Assembly (NCBI GenBank): GCA_035528295.1
Contig: DATKYY010000022.1
Coordinates: 1-19,373 of the forward strand
Direction of reading: 5' to 3'
DNA from: G020353235 sp035528295
GTDB lineage: Bacteria > Chloroflexota > Dehalococcoidia > Dehalococcoidales > JAUYDJ01
DNA: 19,373 nucleotides
The notes below the pieces were generated by a model that saw only the letters and a list, made by a program, of their open reading frames with translations, searched no databases and was not told the origin of the DNA. Both the position numbers and the translations under genes were made by a program. Shown here in pieces: positions 1 through 6,961 of this stretch; position 1 is the stretch's first letter, and each line of letters begins with the position of its first letter.

Positions 1-23
1 AGTATCAGCATCGTGATTAGCAT
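1..23 (-). CDS. Possible start of a further minus-strand gene, cut by the window edge (rnfB candidate)
   Basis: An ATG at 23 opens a frame that runs off the left edge with the hydrophobic start MLITMLI. It is preceded by AGAGGG (33-38), nine bases upstream, as a ribosome binding site. A TAG lies in frame just before the ATG. RnfB proteins begin with a short hydrophobic helix, and rnfB is the one core Rnf gene missing after rnfA, so rnfB is the obvious guess. Only seven codons are visible, so neither the identity nor the reality of the gene is established. Confidence 0.3.
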
Positions 24-106
24 CTATGACATCCCTCTCGAAACAGCCAGATGATAATTAATTTTAGGCCTGTTTATTGGCTCTAAACGCTCCGATTTCT
101 ATCTTA

Positions 107-136
107 ATTATATCACCCTGTCACCGTTTATGTCTA
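107..136 (-). promoter_or_regulatory. Sigma70-like promoter reading left from the rnfA-downstream gap
   Basis: On the minus strand, TAGACA (136-131, one mismatch to TTGACA) is followed after 18 bases by a perfect TATAAT (112-107). Transcription would start near 100 and give a leader of about 75 bases before the ATG at 23. The site lies just past the rnfA gene and its possible terminator, so it would serve a separately transcribed gene at the left edge. Confidence 0.4.
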
Positions 137-159
137 AAAGCTCATAGCCAAGAGCTTTT
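136..159 (-). terminator. Possible terminator after rnfA
   Basis: AAAAGCTC (136-143) and GAGCTTTT (152-159) form a perfect 8-bp inverted repeat with an 8-base loop, 20 bases past the rnfA stop. In minus-strand RNA the right arm ends in four U residues. The stem has only three G-C pairs and the U run lies inside it, so termination would be weak. Being symmetrical, it could act in either direction. Confidence 0.35.
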
Positions 160-178
160 CCCTATGTTGTCTGCTTAA

Positions 179-757
179 TTAGACCACCCCGCCAAAGGTA
201 AAGACGAAGATGAGCGCCAGAATCATGGCGGCGATATAGGCGATGGGCAACCCCTTCATTGACTTCGGTAAATCAGCCAGCTCCAGTTTCTGGCGTATAC
301 TGGACATCATAATCAGGGCAACGGCAAAGCCAACACCGGCGCCTATCCCGTTGACGATGCTCTGGATGAGGGTATATTCCTCTCTGATGTTGAGAAAGGT
401 AATCCCAAGAATAGCACAGTTGGTGGTAATCAGTGGCAGATATATCCCCAGGGCATTATAGAGGGTGGCATTCGTCCTCTTGATGGTCATCTCGACCATC
501 TGCACCAGTGAGGCAATAATCAGGATAAACAGGACGATGTACATGAATTCAACATCAAAGGGAATCAGGATGTAGTAGTTGATGACCCAGGTAGCAATGG
601 CGGCAATGGTCATGACCAGGGTGACGGCCACCCCCATACTGATGGCGGGGCCAAGTTTCTTGGAAACGCCAAAGAAGGGGCAAAGCCCCAGATACATCAC
701 CAGGACGATGTTGGAGGTGGTGAGCATTCTGATGAAAATCGGCAGTAAATCACTCAC
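179..757 (-). CDS. rnfA: Electron transport complex subunit RnfA/RsxA
   Basis: A 192-residue integral membrane subunit of the Rnf complex, which couples electron flow between reduced ferredoxin and NAD+ to ion transport. It has about six hydrophobic helices and full family length. RnfA and RnfE are inverted homologues in the membrane core; the cysteines in the LGLCP (C26) and TTNCAI (C114) motifs match the residues that, with the RnfE pair, hold the intramembrane [2Fe-2S] cluster. The GTG start overlaps the end of rnfE by 8 bases, implying translational coupling. It is the last recognisable gene of the operon; a weak hairpin follows. Confidence 0.95.
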   Translation of the reverse strand: MSDLLPIFIRMLTTSNIVLVMYLGLCPFFGVSKKLGPAISMGVAVTLVMTIAAIATWVINYYILIPFDVEFMYIVLFILIIASLVQMVEMTIKRTNATLYNALGIYLPLITTNCAILGITFLNIREEYTLIQSIVNGIGAGVGFAVALIMMSSIRQKLELADLPKSMKGLPIAYIAAMILALIFVFTFGGVV

Positions 758-1379
758 TCTTCAATACCCCCAATCGTCTGAATAGTGCCAAAAGCAGCCC
801 GATGAGTAAGAACGCCCCCGGTGGCAGTATAAATAGTGCCATCGGGTTCGTACCCAGAACGGGCAGGGTAAACAGGTGCAGGTCAAAATAGGGCGCTACC
901 TTGAAGACTAGCTGGCCGGTGCCGAGTACCTCTCTCAGGAAAGAGATGATAATCATGGCGATGGCAAAGCCAACAGCCGCGCCCAGGGCATCGGCAATAG
1001 CCAGGTGCACCGGTTGCTTGGAACCAAAAGCCTCGGCCCGCCCCATTATGATGCAGTTGACCACAATCAGGGGAAGGAATATCCCCAGTGAATCGGCTAG
1101 AGTTGGAATAAAGGCTTTAAGGGTGAGGTCAGCAATGGTAACGAAGCTGGCGATGACCACGATGAATATCGGTATCCGGACTACGTTGGGGACGAAATTC
1201 TTGATACTGGATACGACAATGGCTGAACCCAGCAGAACGAAGGCGGTAGCCAGGCTCATCCCAATCCCGTTGGTAACGGTCACGCTTACCGCCAGCGCGG
1301 GACACAAGCCCAAAGCAAGGACAAACAGCGGGTTAGTAATCACTATCCCGGACAGAAACTGTTTCCAGAATTTAGCCAT
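750..1379 (-). CDS. rnfE: Electron transport complex subunit RnfE/RsxE
   Basis: A 209-residue multi-pass membrane subunit of Rnf, partner and paralogue of RnfA. The N-terminal helix carries the family LGLCPALAV motif (C26), and a second conserved cysteine lies in VNCIIMG (C109), followed by the RAEAFGS loop typical of RnfE/NqrD. These cysteines are expected to share the intramembrane [2Fe-2S] cluster with those of RnfA. The ATG start has AAAGGA close upstream; the gene lies 13 bases after rnfG and overlaps rnfA by 8 bases. The name NqrD would apply in an Nqr complex, but the ferredoxin-type RnfC in the same operon favours Rnf. Confidence 0.95.
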   Translation of the reverse strand: MAKFWKQFLSGIVITNPLFVLALGLCPALAVSVTVTNGIGMSLATAFVLLGSAIVVSSIKNFVPNVVRIPIFIVVIASFVTIADLTLKAFIPTLADSLGIFLPLIVVNCIIMGRAEAFGSKQPVHLAIADALGAAVGFAIAMIIISFLREVLGTGQLVFKVAPYFDLHLFTLPVLGTNPMALFILPPGAFLLIGLLLALFRRLGVLKSE

Positions 1380-1392
1380 TTAATCCTTTCTC

Positions 1393-1926
1393 CTAGTCCG
1401 GTATTAATTTAGCCTTTTCCATGGCGGCAGTTCTAACGCCGTCAACCACGGCTCGTGAGCTAATCGTTGCCCCGGTTATGGCGTCTACCTTGCCGCCATC
1501 ACGGGTCAGGTTTACCTCGCTGATATCCAGGCCGACGAATTTATCGGTGAAGTTGGGCAAAAGTATCTTGTCGCCCAGTCCCGGCGTCTCAGCATGGGCG
1601 ATTACGGCAATCCCCTTTATCGTGGTCTTATTCTCCATCCCGACCACAATATCAATATTCCCGCCGTAGCCGACACCTACCCCCAGAAAGGCGTAACCTA
1701 TCTTGCTTCCATCAGTAGATATGGTATATATCTCGGTAGACTCATCAAAGGCATAGTCGGTCATTTCCGGGAACAGCTGGTTGAGCATTCGCTGAATCTT
1801 CAGTTCCTTCTGATACTGGATGGTATCGCGGGTAAAGCTGTCCATTCCGGAAAGCACCGCTATCGATAGAAAAACGACCACGGTAAGGGCTAGTATGGGA
1901 TAATATTTGCCTAATTTATCCTTCAC
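1393..1926 (-). CDS. rnfG: Electron transport complex subunit RnfG/RsxG, flavinylated
   Basis: A 177-residue subunit with one N-terminal membrane anchor (about residues 8-27) and an external FMN-binding domain. Near the C-terminus the sequence DAITGATIS (148-156) matches the ApbE flavinylation motif D-x-x-[ST]-G-A-T, so Thr154 is expected to carry covalent FMN. The upstream HAETPGLGD segment is also typical of RnfG/NqrC. The start is GTG and overlaps the rnfD stop by 11 bases. The length is usual for RnfG and shorter than NqrC. The flavin transferase that would modify it is encoded at the head of the same operon. Confidence 0.94.
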   Translation of the reverse strand: MKDKLGKYYPILALTVVVFLSIAVLSGMDSFTRDTIQYQKELKIQRMLNQLFPEMTDYAFDESTEIYTISTDGSKIGYAFLGVGVGYGGNIDIVVGMENKTTIKGIAVIAHAETPGLGDKILLPNFTDKFVGLDISEVNLTRDGGKVDAITGATISSRAVVDGVRTAAMEKAKLIPD

Positions 1927-2977
1927 TGCTTACCTTCTTTAAACTCTTTAGACCGAGCGGCTTGGTCATGGTGTAGCGGTCAATAAGCGGGGTGAGGGCG
2001 TTCATCAATAGTATGGAGAAACACACCCCCTCCGGCATACCGCCCAGTATTCTGACGATTACGGTGACCAACCCGCAGCCGATGCCGAAGATTATTTTAC
2101 CTTTAGTAGTAAGGGGGGAGGTGACATAATCAGTAGCCATGAAGAAAGCCCCCAGCATGACTCCCCCCGCCATGACGTGGAACAGGGGGTCCTGGCCGGG
2201 CCAGATGAAGGTGAGCAGGGCCACGGTGCCAATGTAGGTTACCGGGATATGCCAGCTGATTATCCCCACCGCTAACAGTATTCCCCCGCCAATCAGTATC
2301 GCCAGGACCGAGGTCTCACCCAGTGAGCCCCCGATGTTACCCAGAAATAGGTTCCCGTACAGCGTTCCGGTATCAGCGGGCGGGACGAAGCTCAAGCCGA
2401 GTGGGGTGGCGGTGGTTACCGCGTCCCAGCTGAAGCCCATTGGCGCTACCCAGGTGGTGGTCTCGGCCAGCCAGCAGGCCATCAGAAAGGCTCGGCCGCC
2501 CAGAGCCGGATTGAATATATTGAAGCCCAGCCCGCCGAAGGCTTCTTTAACGATGGCAATGGAAAAGATGGCGCCGATGGCTACCATCCATAGCGGCAGG
2601 GTGGGGGGGAGGACCAGGGCGAGCAGAAGCCCGGTAAGCACGGCGCTGCCATCCATAATGAAGGGCCGCCCCCTTAGTTTCTTGACCGCCCACTCGGTGG
2701 CGACGGCGCTGACAATGGCGACGGCGCACACGGTGAGGGCATAGAAGCCGTAGAAATATACGGCGGCGGCGGTGGGGAAGAGGAGAGCGGCGACCACCAG
2801 GTACATTATCTTGCTGGTGGAGTACCAGCTCTTCAGATGGGGCGCGGCTGCGATTAAGAACCGCTGCCTTAGCGCCTCTTCCTCGCTGATTGCTTCCGCT
2901 TCAGCCGGCGCTTCTTCTTTTACGGGCGCCTCTTCGGCGGTTGCCTCTTCTTTGGGAGTCGCTTCTTCTTCGGTCAC
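1916..2977 (-). CDS. rnfD: Electron transport complex subunit RnfD/RsxD, flavinylated
   Basis: A 353-residue membrane subunit related to NqrB, with many hydrophobic helices from about residue 57 onward. The segment DAVTTATPLG (185-194) fits the ApbE target pattern D-x-x-T-x-A-T, so Thr191 is the expected covalent FMN site; TTAT in place of the common SGAT/TGAT is a mild variant. The GFNIFNPALGGRAF segment (151-164) is typical of the family. The first 35 or so residues are an unusual repetitive run of Glu, Ala, Pro and Lys, probably disordered and cytoplasmic. The GTG start overlaps the rnfC stop by four bases. Confidence 0.94.
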   Translation of the reverse strand: MTEEEATPKEEATAEEAPVKEEAPAEAEAISEEEALRQRFLIAAAPHLKSWYSTSKIMYLVVAALLFPTAAAVYFYGFYALTVCAVAIVSAVATEWAVKKLRGRPFIMDGSAVLTGLLLALVLPPTLPLWMVAIGAIFSIAIVKEAFGGLGFNIFNPALGGRAFLMACWLAETTTWVAPMGFSWDAVTTATPLGLSFVPPADTGTLYGNLFLGNIGGSLGETSVLAILIGGGILLAVGIISWHIPVTYIGTVALLTFIWPGQDPLFHVMAGGVMLGAFFMATDYVTSPLTTKGKIIFGIGCGLVTVIVRILGGMPEGVCFSILLMNALTPLIDRYTMTKPLGLKSLKKVSSEG

Positions 2978-4302
2978 TTGTTGGCTTTCCTCTTAACGAG
3001 CTCTTTCTTGGCTACCTTTATATATTGCACTATCGGTATGCGGGCGGGACAGGCATAGGCGCAGCTTCCGCACTCCACGCAGTTATTGACATAAGCCTCT
3101 TCCGCAGCATCATATCGGCCGGTCTTGGCGTATTTGGTGAGCAGGGTCGGCATGAGTCGCATCGGGCAGACCCCCAGGCACCGCCCGCAGCTGATGCACT
3201 CCTGTTCTTTTACCGGGACGCTTTCCCTGACCAGCACACAGCTGGTCCCCTTGGTGACCGGGAAGTCAAGGTCGAAGTGGGAGATACCCATCATCGGCCC
3301 GCCCAGGATAATCTCGTTGGCGCCTTCCTCCATGCCCCCGCAGTATTCTATCAGATTTCTTAGCGGGGTGCCGATTCTGACCAGCAGGTTTTTCGGCTGC
3401 TTGACGGCGCCGGTAACGGTGACCACCCTTTCAATCAGGGGCTTACCTTCAAAGATGGTGTCATGTATTGCCTTGGCCGTGCCCACGTTCTGCACGACCA
3501 CGCCAACATCCATCGGCAGCCCGCCGATGGGGACTTCCCGTCCCAGTATTACCTCAATCAGGGTTTTTTCGGCACCGGTCGGGTATTTTGATTTCAGGGG
3601 AGCTATTTTGAAGTCCCGGGCAAAATCTGACTTTGAAATCAGCTCTTCCAGGTGCTCAATGGCGTCCTCTTTGTTGTCCTCGATGCCGATATAGACATTC
3701 TGGGGGGCGAGCACCTTGCGGATGATATTAAGTCCGGAGAGCACCTGCTCACCGTATTCCAGCATAATCCGGTGGTCGGCGGTGACGAATGGCTCGCACT
3801 CGCAGCCATTGAGAATTACGCTGTCTATCTTCTTCTCCTTGGGGGGTTGCAGTTTAACATGGGTGGGGAAGGCGGCGCCGCCCATGCCGACGATGCCGGC
3901 CTCTTTTACCATTTCAATAATCTTCTTGACCGAGAGCGACTTCGGGTCCTTGGTTTTTTCCAGCTCCACCCACTTGTCCGCACCGTCGGAGGTTATAGCC
4001 AGGGTCTTGGTCAGTTCTCCGGTGGGCGGATTTATTACCACGCTGCCGCCACTTATCTCACCGGAGAGGGTGGCATGGACCGGGGCACTGATAAACTTCT
4101 CTGATTCGCCTATCTTCTGCCCGGTCAGCACCGGGGTACCTCTGGAGACGAGGGGAGCATTCTCGGCGCCGATATGCTGCTGCATGGGGATAATTACCTT
4201 TTCCGGTAGCGGGAGATGCTCAATAGGGCTGTTGGCGGTAATCTTGCTCTCCGGCACCTTTGCCCCGCGTCGCGCCCCGGTTAGTTTTAGCCTGATATCC
4301 AC
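2974..4302 (-). CDS. rnfC: Electron transport complex subunit RnfC/RsxC
   Basis: A 442-residue peripheral subunit, the NADH/NAD+-reacting part of Rnf. It has an N-terminal RnfC barrel-sandwich region, a flavin/nucleotide-binding domain with the glycine-rich motif GIVGMGGAAFPTHVK (136-150), an SLBB-like region around 290-345, and two C-terminal [4Fe-4S] motifs: C369-x2-C372-x2-C375-x3-C379 and C408-x2-C411-x2-C414-x3-C418. The length matches the compact RnfC of anaerobes and lacks the long Ala/Lys-rich tail of the enterobacterial protein. The GTG start has GAGG (4311-4314) eight bases upstream. It lies 13 bases after apbE and overlaps rnfD by four bases. Confidence 0.95.
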   Translation of the reverse strand: MDIRLKLTGARRGAKVPESKITANSPIEHLPLPEKVIIPMQQHIGAENAPLVSRGTPVLTGQKIGESEKFISAPVHATLSGEISGGSVVINPPTGELTKTLAITSDGADKWVELEKTKDPKSLSVKKIIEMVKEAGIVGMGGAAFPTHVKLQPPKEKKIDSVILNGCECEPFVTADHRIMLEYGEQVLSGLNIIRKVLAPQNVYIGIEDNKEDAIEHLEELISKSDFARDFKIAPLKSKYPTGAEKTLIEVILGREVPIGGLPMDVGVVVQNVGTAKAIHDTIFEGKPLIERVVTVTGAVKQPKNLLVRIGTPLRNLIEYCGGMEEGANEIILGGPMMGISHFDLDFPVTKGTSCVLVRESVPVKEQECISCGRCLGVCPMRLMPTLLTKYAKTGRYDAAEEAYVNNCVECGSCAYACPARIPIVQYIKVAKKELVKRKANK

Positions 4303-4315
4303 TCAGTTAACCTCA

Positions 4316-5311
4316 CTACATGAGATAGCTTGATAATCCAGAAGAGCGGTGTAAATTTCGCTCCGTATCTACTATTAAACACTCAACGCCGTCCAGCGAT
4401 TCCACCAGCTCCATGCCCTCTTCCGGCCCCATCACAAAGACCGAGGTTGCCAGCACGTCAGCCTGAGTGCCGCTTCCGGCAATAATGGTAACGCTGATGC
4501 ACTCGTTGGCGGAGAAACCGGTCTTGGGATTGATGATGTGATGGGCGGTCTTTTCCGGGTTAAAGTAGCGCTGGTAGTTTCCTGAGGTAGCGATGGCTTT
4601 ATCGGCGAATTGAAAGGCAGCCAGGGACTGGCTGGTATCATCCGGGTTCACCAGGGCAACATTCCATAGCTCGCCCTCTGGTTTGGCGCCTATGGCGGCC
4701 ATGTCACCACCGGCATCCAGCAGGGCATGCTCAATGTCCATCTGGCTGAGGACGGCGAGCGCCTCGTCAACGGCATAGCCCTTGGCAATGCCGCCGAGGG
4801 TAATTTCCATGCCTTCCTGCTTTAAGTCGATGCGGTTTTCGGCGATGATTATATTATCTAGGTCAATGAGACTTAGCGTCTCATCTATCTTACTTTGTTG
4901 AACCTCTGGGCTCTCTTTCCAGAGACCACCCTCCCACAATTCCAGCAGTGGCTGTACGGCGATATTAAAATTCCCATCGGTCAGTTCATAGTAGTCCCGG
5001 GACAGGGTCATCAGCTTAAACAGGTCTTCCGAGGGGTTTTCAATATATCCGTTCTGGTTGAGTTGGAAGGCTTCGCTTTGGCTATCATAAATTGAGGCAA
5101 TTTTCTCTATTTCTTCCATTCGGGTGAAGGCGGCATTCAGGGCGGCTTCAGCGGTATCGGCGTCAGCATAAACAATGATTGTAACGTATGTATCCATTAA
5201 AGAGCGGGTCTCTTCAAATTTACTGATTGGTTGGGCGGAGCAGGTAGTTGAACCGAGTACCACAATGAATAGTATCAGCAGACCCGCTATGACTTGATAG
5301 GCTCTCTTCAT
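4316..5311 (-). CDS. apbE: FAD:protein FMN transferase ApbE
   Basis: A 331-residue enzyme that transfers FMN from FAD to a threonine of RnfG and RnfD. The N-terminus has a signal-anchor helix (6-20) followed by STTC (C24); this is a poor lipobox, so lipid attachment is uncertain. ApbE motifs are all present: TDGNF (110-114), GGIAKGYAVD (172-181), DAGGD (198-202), ATSGNY (240-245), HHIINPKTG (256-264) and ADVLATS (283-289), the last providing metal ligands. It is the first gene of the operon, and its two likely substrates are encoded downstream. An in-frame stop lies two codons upstream of the ATG, so the start cannot be much earlier; the ribosome binding site is weak. Confidence 0.95.
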   Translation of the reverse strand: MKRAYQVIAGLLILFIVVLGSTTCSAQPISKFEETRSLMDTYVTIIVYADADTAEAALNAAFTRMEEIEKIASIYDSQSEAFQLNQNGYIENPSEDLFKLMTLSRDYYELTDGNFNIAVQPLLELWEGGLWKESPEVQQSKIDETLSLIDLDNIIIAENRIDLKQEGMEITLGGIAKGYAVDEALAVLSQMDIEHALLDAGGDMAAIGAKPEGELWNVALVNPDDTSQSLAAFQFADKAIATSGNYQRYFNPEKTAHHIINPKTGFSANECISVTIIAGSGTQADVLATSVFVMGPEEGMELVESLDGVECLIVDTERNLHRSSGLSSYLM

Positions 5312-5410
5312 ATCTTACACCAATTCACCATCACTTCGGCACCACCTCCCATTAACGCAATTATTCCCCTCCACGGTGGCACGTGCTTATAGCTTTTTGA
5401 TAAAGGCTGG

Positions 5411-5427
5411 GAATGCTGAAAGCATTC
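5411..5427. repeat. Perfect dyad, candidate operator
   Basis: GAATGCT-GAA-AGCATTC is a perfect 7-bp inverted repeat with a 3-base centre, near the middle of the divergent gap. Its symmetry and place suit a dimeric regulator binding site affecting both operons; a small hairpin is the alternative. No regulator gene is in the window and I cannot name a family that uses this site. Confidence 0.35.
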
Positions 5428-5483
5428 GTCGTTATTCTGCCATAAAAAGGAAAAAAAGGCAATAGTTTTGGGGTAAAAACCTC

Positions 5484-5512
5484 TTGTCATCAAAAAATTA
5501 TTGTGATAGACT
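5484..5512 (+). promoter_or_regulatory. Promoter of the nuo operon
   Basis: TTGTCA (5484-5489) is followed after 17 bases by TAGACT (5507-5512), with a TG one base before the -10 (extended -10). Transcription would start near 5519, some 25 bases before the nuoA start codon. The A-rich stretch upstream could act as an UP element. Confidence 0.5.
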
Positions 5513-5543
5513 ATGGCGGGCTATTTGAGACGGGAGGCATATA

Positions 5544-5915
5544 GTGCTGGCAGACTTCGGGCTCGTTGCTTTGTTCCTGATAGTCGCCATTATTTTTGCT
5601 GCTACCACTATTCTTATTCCGGTTACCCTCAAGTACCTCAGAGTTGTCCCCAAAAAGCCCAGTGCCGCCAAGAGTTCTACATATGAATGCGGCATGACCA
5701 CCATCGGCAAGACCTGGATTCAGTTTAATTTCCGCTACTATTTTTACGCCCTTTTATTTGTGGCGCTTGATGTGATGGTCCTTTTCCTCTATCCGTGGGC
5801 AGTGGGCTTGAGAGATTTGGGTATTTTCGCCTTTGTCGGGATGTTGATTTTTATTGCCATCGTTATCGTTGGTTATATATATGCCTGGAGAAAGAGAGTG
5901 CTGGAATGGCAGTAG
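5544..5915 (+). CDS. nuoA: NADH-quinone oxidoreductase (complex I) subunit A
   Basis: A 123-residue membrane subunit of complex I with three hydrophobic helices (about 5-28, 64-86, 93-114). The family motif YECG (47-50, with C49) and the FYALLFVALD...FLYPWAV stretch identify it. The usual D-x-E pair in helix 2 reads D76-V-M78 here, so the conserved glutamate is replaced by methionine. The GTG start at 5544 is supported by GGGAGG (5532-5537), six bases upstream. It is first in an eleven-gene operon and overlaps nuoB by ten bases. Confidence 0.94.
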   Translation: MLADFGLVALFLIVAIIFAATTILIPVTLKYLRVVPKKPSAAKSSTYECGMTTIGKTWIQFNFRYYFYALLFVALDVMVLFLYPWAVGLRDLGIFAFVGMLIFIAIVIVGYIYAWRKRVLEWQ

Positions 5916-6511
5916 AGAAACTACCAGGACGATATATTTATGATGATAAAGAGCTTGACCGGAGTGAGGGTGAGGGGATAGAGGCGCTGAAGGCGCACAG
6001 TCAGGACGTTATCCCCGACCCGGATAAGTGGCTGGAGGAGGAGCTTAAGGCCAACGTATTGCTGACCACCGTGGATGCCCTGCTTAACTGGGCAAGGCGT
6101 TCCTCTCTCTGGCCGGTACTTTTTGCGCCGGCTTGCTGCGCTTTTGAGCTGATTTGTACCGCTGCCTCCCGTTTTGATATTTCCCGATTTGGTATGGAAA
6201 TCATGCGCGCTTCGCCGCGGCAGGCTGACCTGATGATTACCGCCGGTACCGTAACCTGGAAGATGGCACCCCAGGTGAAGCGAATCTATGACCAGATGGC
6301 CGAGCCCAAGTGGGTAATCGCCATGGGGGCGTGTGCCATCAGCGGTGGCATCTTTACCGGCTCTTATGCGGTGGTGCCCGGTTATAACCGCATCATACCG
6401 GTTGATGTCTATATCCCCGGTTGTCCCCCGCGCCCGGAGGCGCTGCTTTACGGGATAGGGATACTGCAAAGCAAGATAGCCAAGAGAAGCTTGCTTCAGG
6501 AGGGCAAATAG
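5906..6511 (+). CDS. nuoB: Complex I subunit B (PSST), N2 cluster protein
   Basis: A 201-residue peripheral-arm subunit holding the last iron-sulfur cluster, N2, which passes electrons to quinone. The cluster ligands are visible: tandem C77-C78, C143 in MGAC, and C173 in PGCPPRP, with spacings like those of other NuoB proteins. I chose the ATG at 5906, overlapping nuoA by ten bases; longer readings from 5795 would lie wholly inside nuoA and add unrelated residues. Residues 1-50 are a charged N-terminal extension before the conserved domain. The next gene, nuoC, begins directly after the stop. Confidence 0.95.
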   Translation: MAVEKLPGRYIYDDKELDRSEGEGIEALKAHSQDVIPDPDKWLEEELKANVLLTTVDALLNWARRSSLWPVLFAPACCAFELICTAASRFDISRFGMEIMRASPRQADLMITAGTVTWKMAPQVKRIYDQMAEPKWVIAMGACAISGGIFTGSYAVVPGYNRIIPVDVYIPGCPPRPEALLYGIGILQSKIAKRSLLQEGK

Positions 6512-6961
6512 ATGACGGTAGCCCTTTCCGGTAAGGAAATTGCCGCTAAACTGGAAAAGCAGTTTCCGGGAAGTGTTATTGAGTCAAGTGAAGAGAGTCT
6601 CTTGATTAAGCCGGAATCCCTGCCGGATTTAGCTTCTTTTCTCAAGACGACACCCGAGTTTAATTTCAACTACCTTACCACCATCACCGCGGTTGATTAC
6701 CGTGACTACTTTGAGGTGGTCTATATCTTAACTTCACTGGAGCATAACCACAGCCTTAAATTAAAGGCGCGCTGTCACGACCGAAAAAATCCTTCCCTGC
6801 CTTCGGTGTTCAGCCTGTGGCGGGCCGCCGACCTGCAGGAGCGGGAAATCTTTGACCTCTTCGGGATTAAATTTGACGGTCACCCCAACCTGAAACGCAT
6901 TGTTCTCTGGGAGGGTTTTCCCGGTCATCCGTTAAGAAAGGATTGGCAAGGTGGCGATTAG
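6512..6961 (+). CDS. nuoC: Complex I subunit C (30 kDa)
   Basis: A 149-residue soluble peripheral-arm subunit that packs against NuoD. The signature QEREIFDLFGIKFDGHP (109-125) and the C-terminal GHPLRKDW segment (138-145) are the hallmarks of the 30-kDa subunit. It is a separate gene, not the NuoCD fusion seen in enterobacteria. It starts on the base after the nuoB stop and overlaps nuoD by 11 bases. Confidence 0.95.
   Translation: MTVALSGKEIAAKLEKQFPGSVIESSEESLLIKPESLPDLASFLKTTPEFNFNYLTTITAVDYRDYFEVVYILTSLEHNHSLKLKARCHDRKNPSLPSVFSLWRAADLQEREIFDLFGIKFDGHPNLKRIVLWEGFPGHPLRKDWQGGD

Larger units (their letters stand above)
5312..5543. promoter_or_regulatory. Divergent control region between the apbE-rnf and nuo operons
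   Basis: This 232-base, locally AT-rich gap separates two divergently transcribed redox operons and must hold promoters for both. The right-hand promoter is clear and listed separately. I found no convincing -35/-10 pair for apbE on the minus strand. An A-rich stretch (5441-5458) and a perfect dyad (5411-5427) lie in the middle. No credible gene is present. Confidence 0.7.

Noticed and set aside
179..5311. The left operon as a Na+-translocating NQR rather than Rnf.
   Set aside because: RnfC with two C-terminal [4Fe-4S] motifs is present, there is no NqrF, and subunit lengths match Rnf.
5308..5493. A 61-codon minus-strand frame upstream of apbE, whose stop overlaps the apbE start (ATATGA), with an inner seven-codon version MVNWCKI.
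   Set aside because: The composition is not protein-like, the ribosome binding site is poorly spaced for any of its starts, and it covers the AT-rich control region and the dyad. A coupling leader cannot be excluded, but nothing positive supports it.
5795..5905. A longer NuoB starting inside nuoA.
   Set aside because: The extra 37 residues are the other-frame reading of nuoA and do not resemble NuoB; the ATG at 5906 fits the overlap pattern of the operon.
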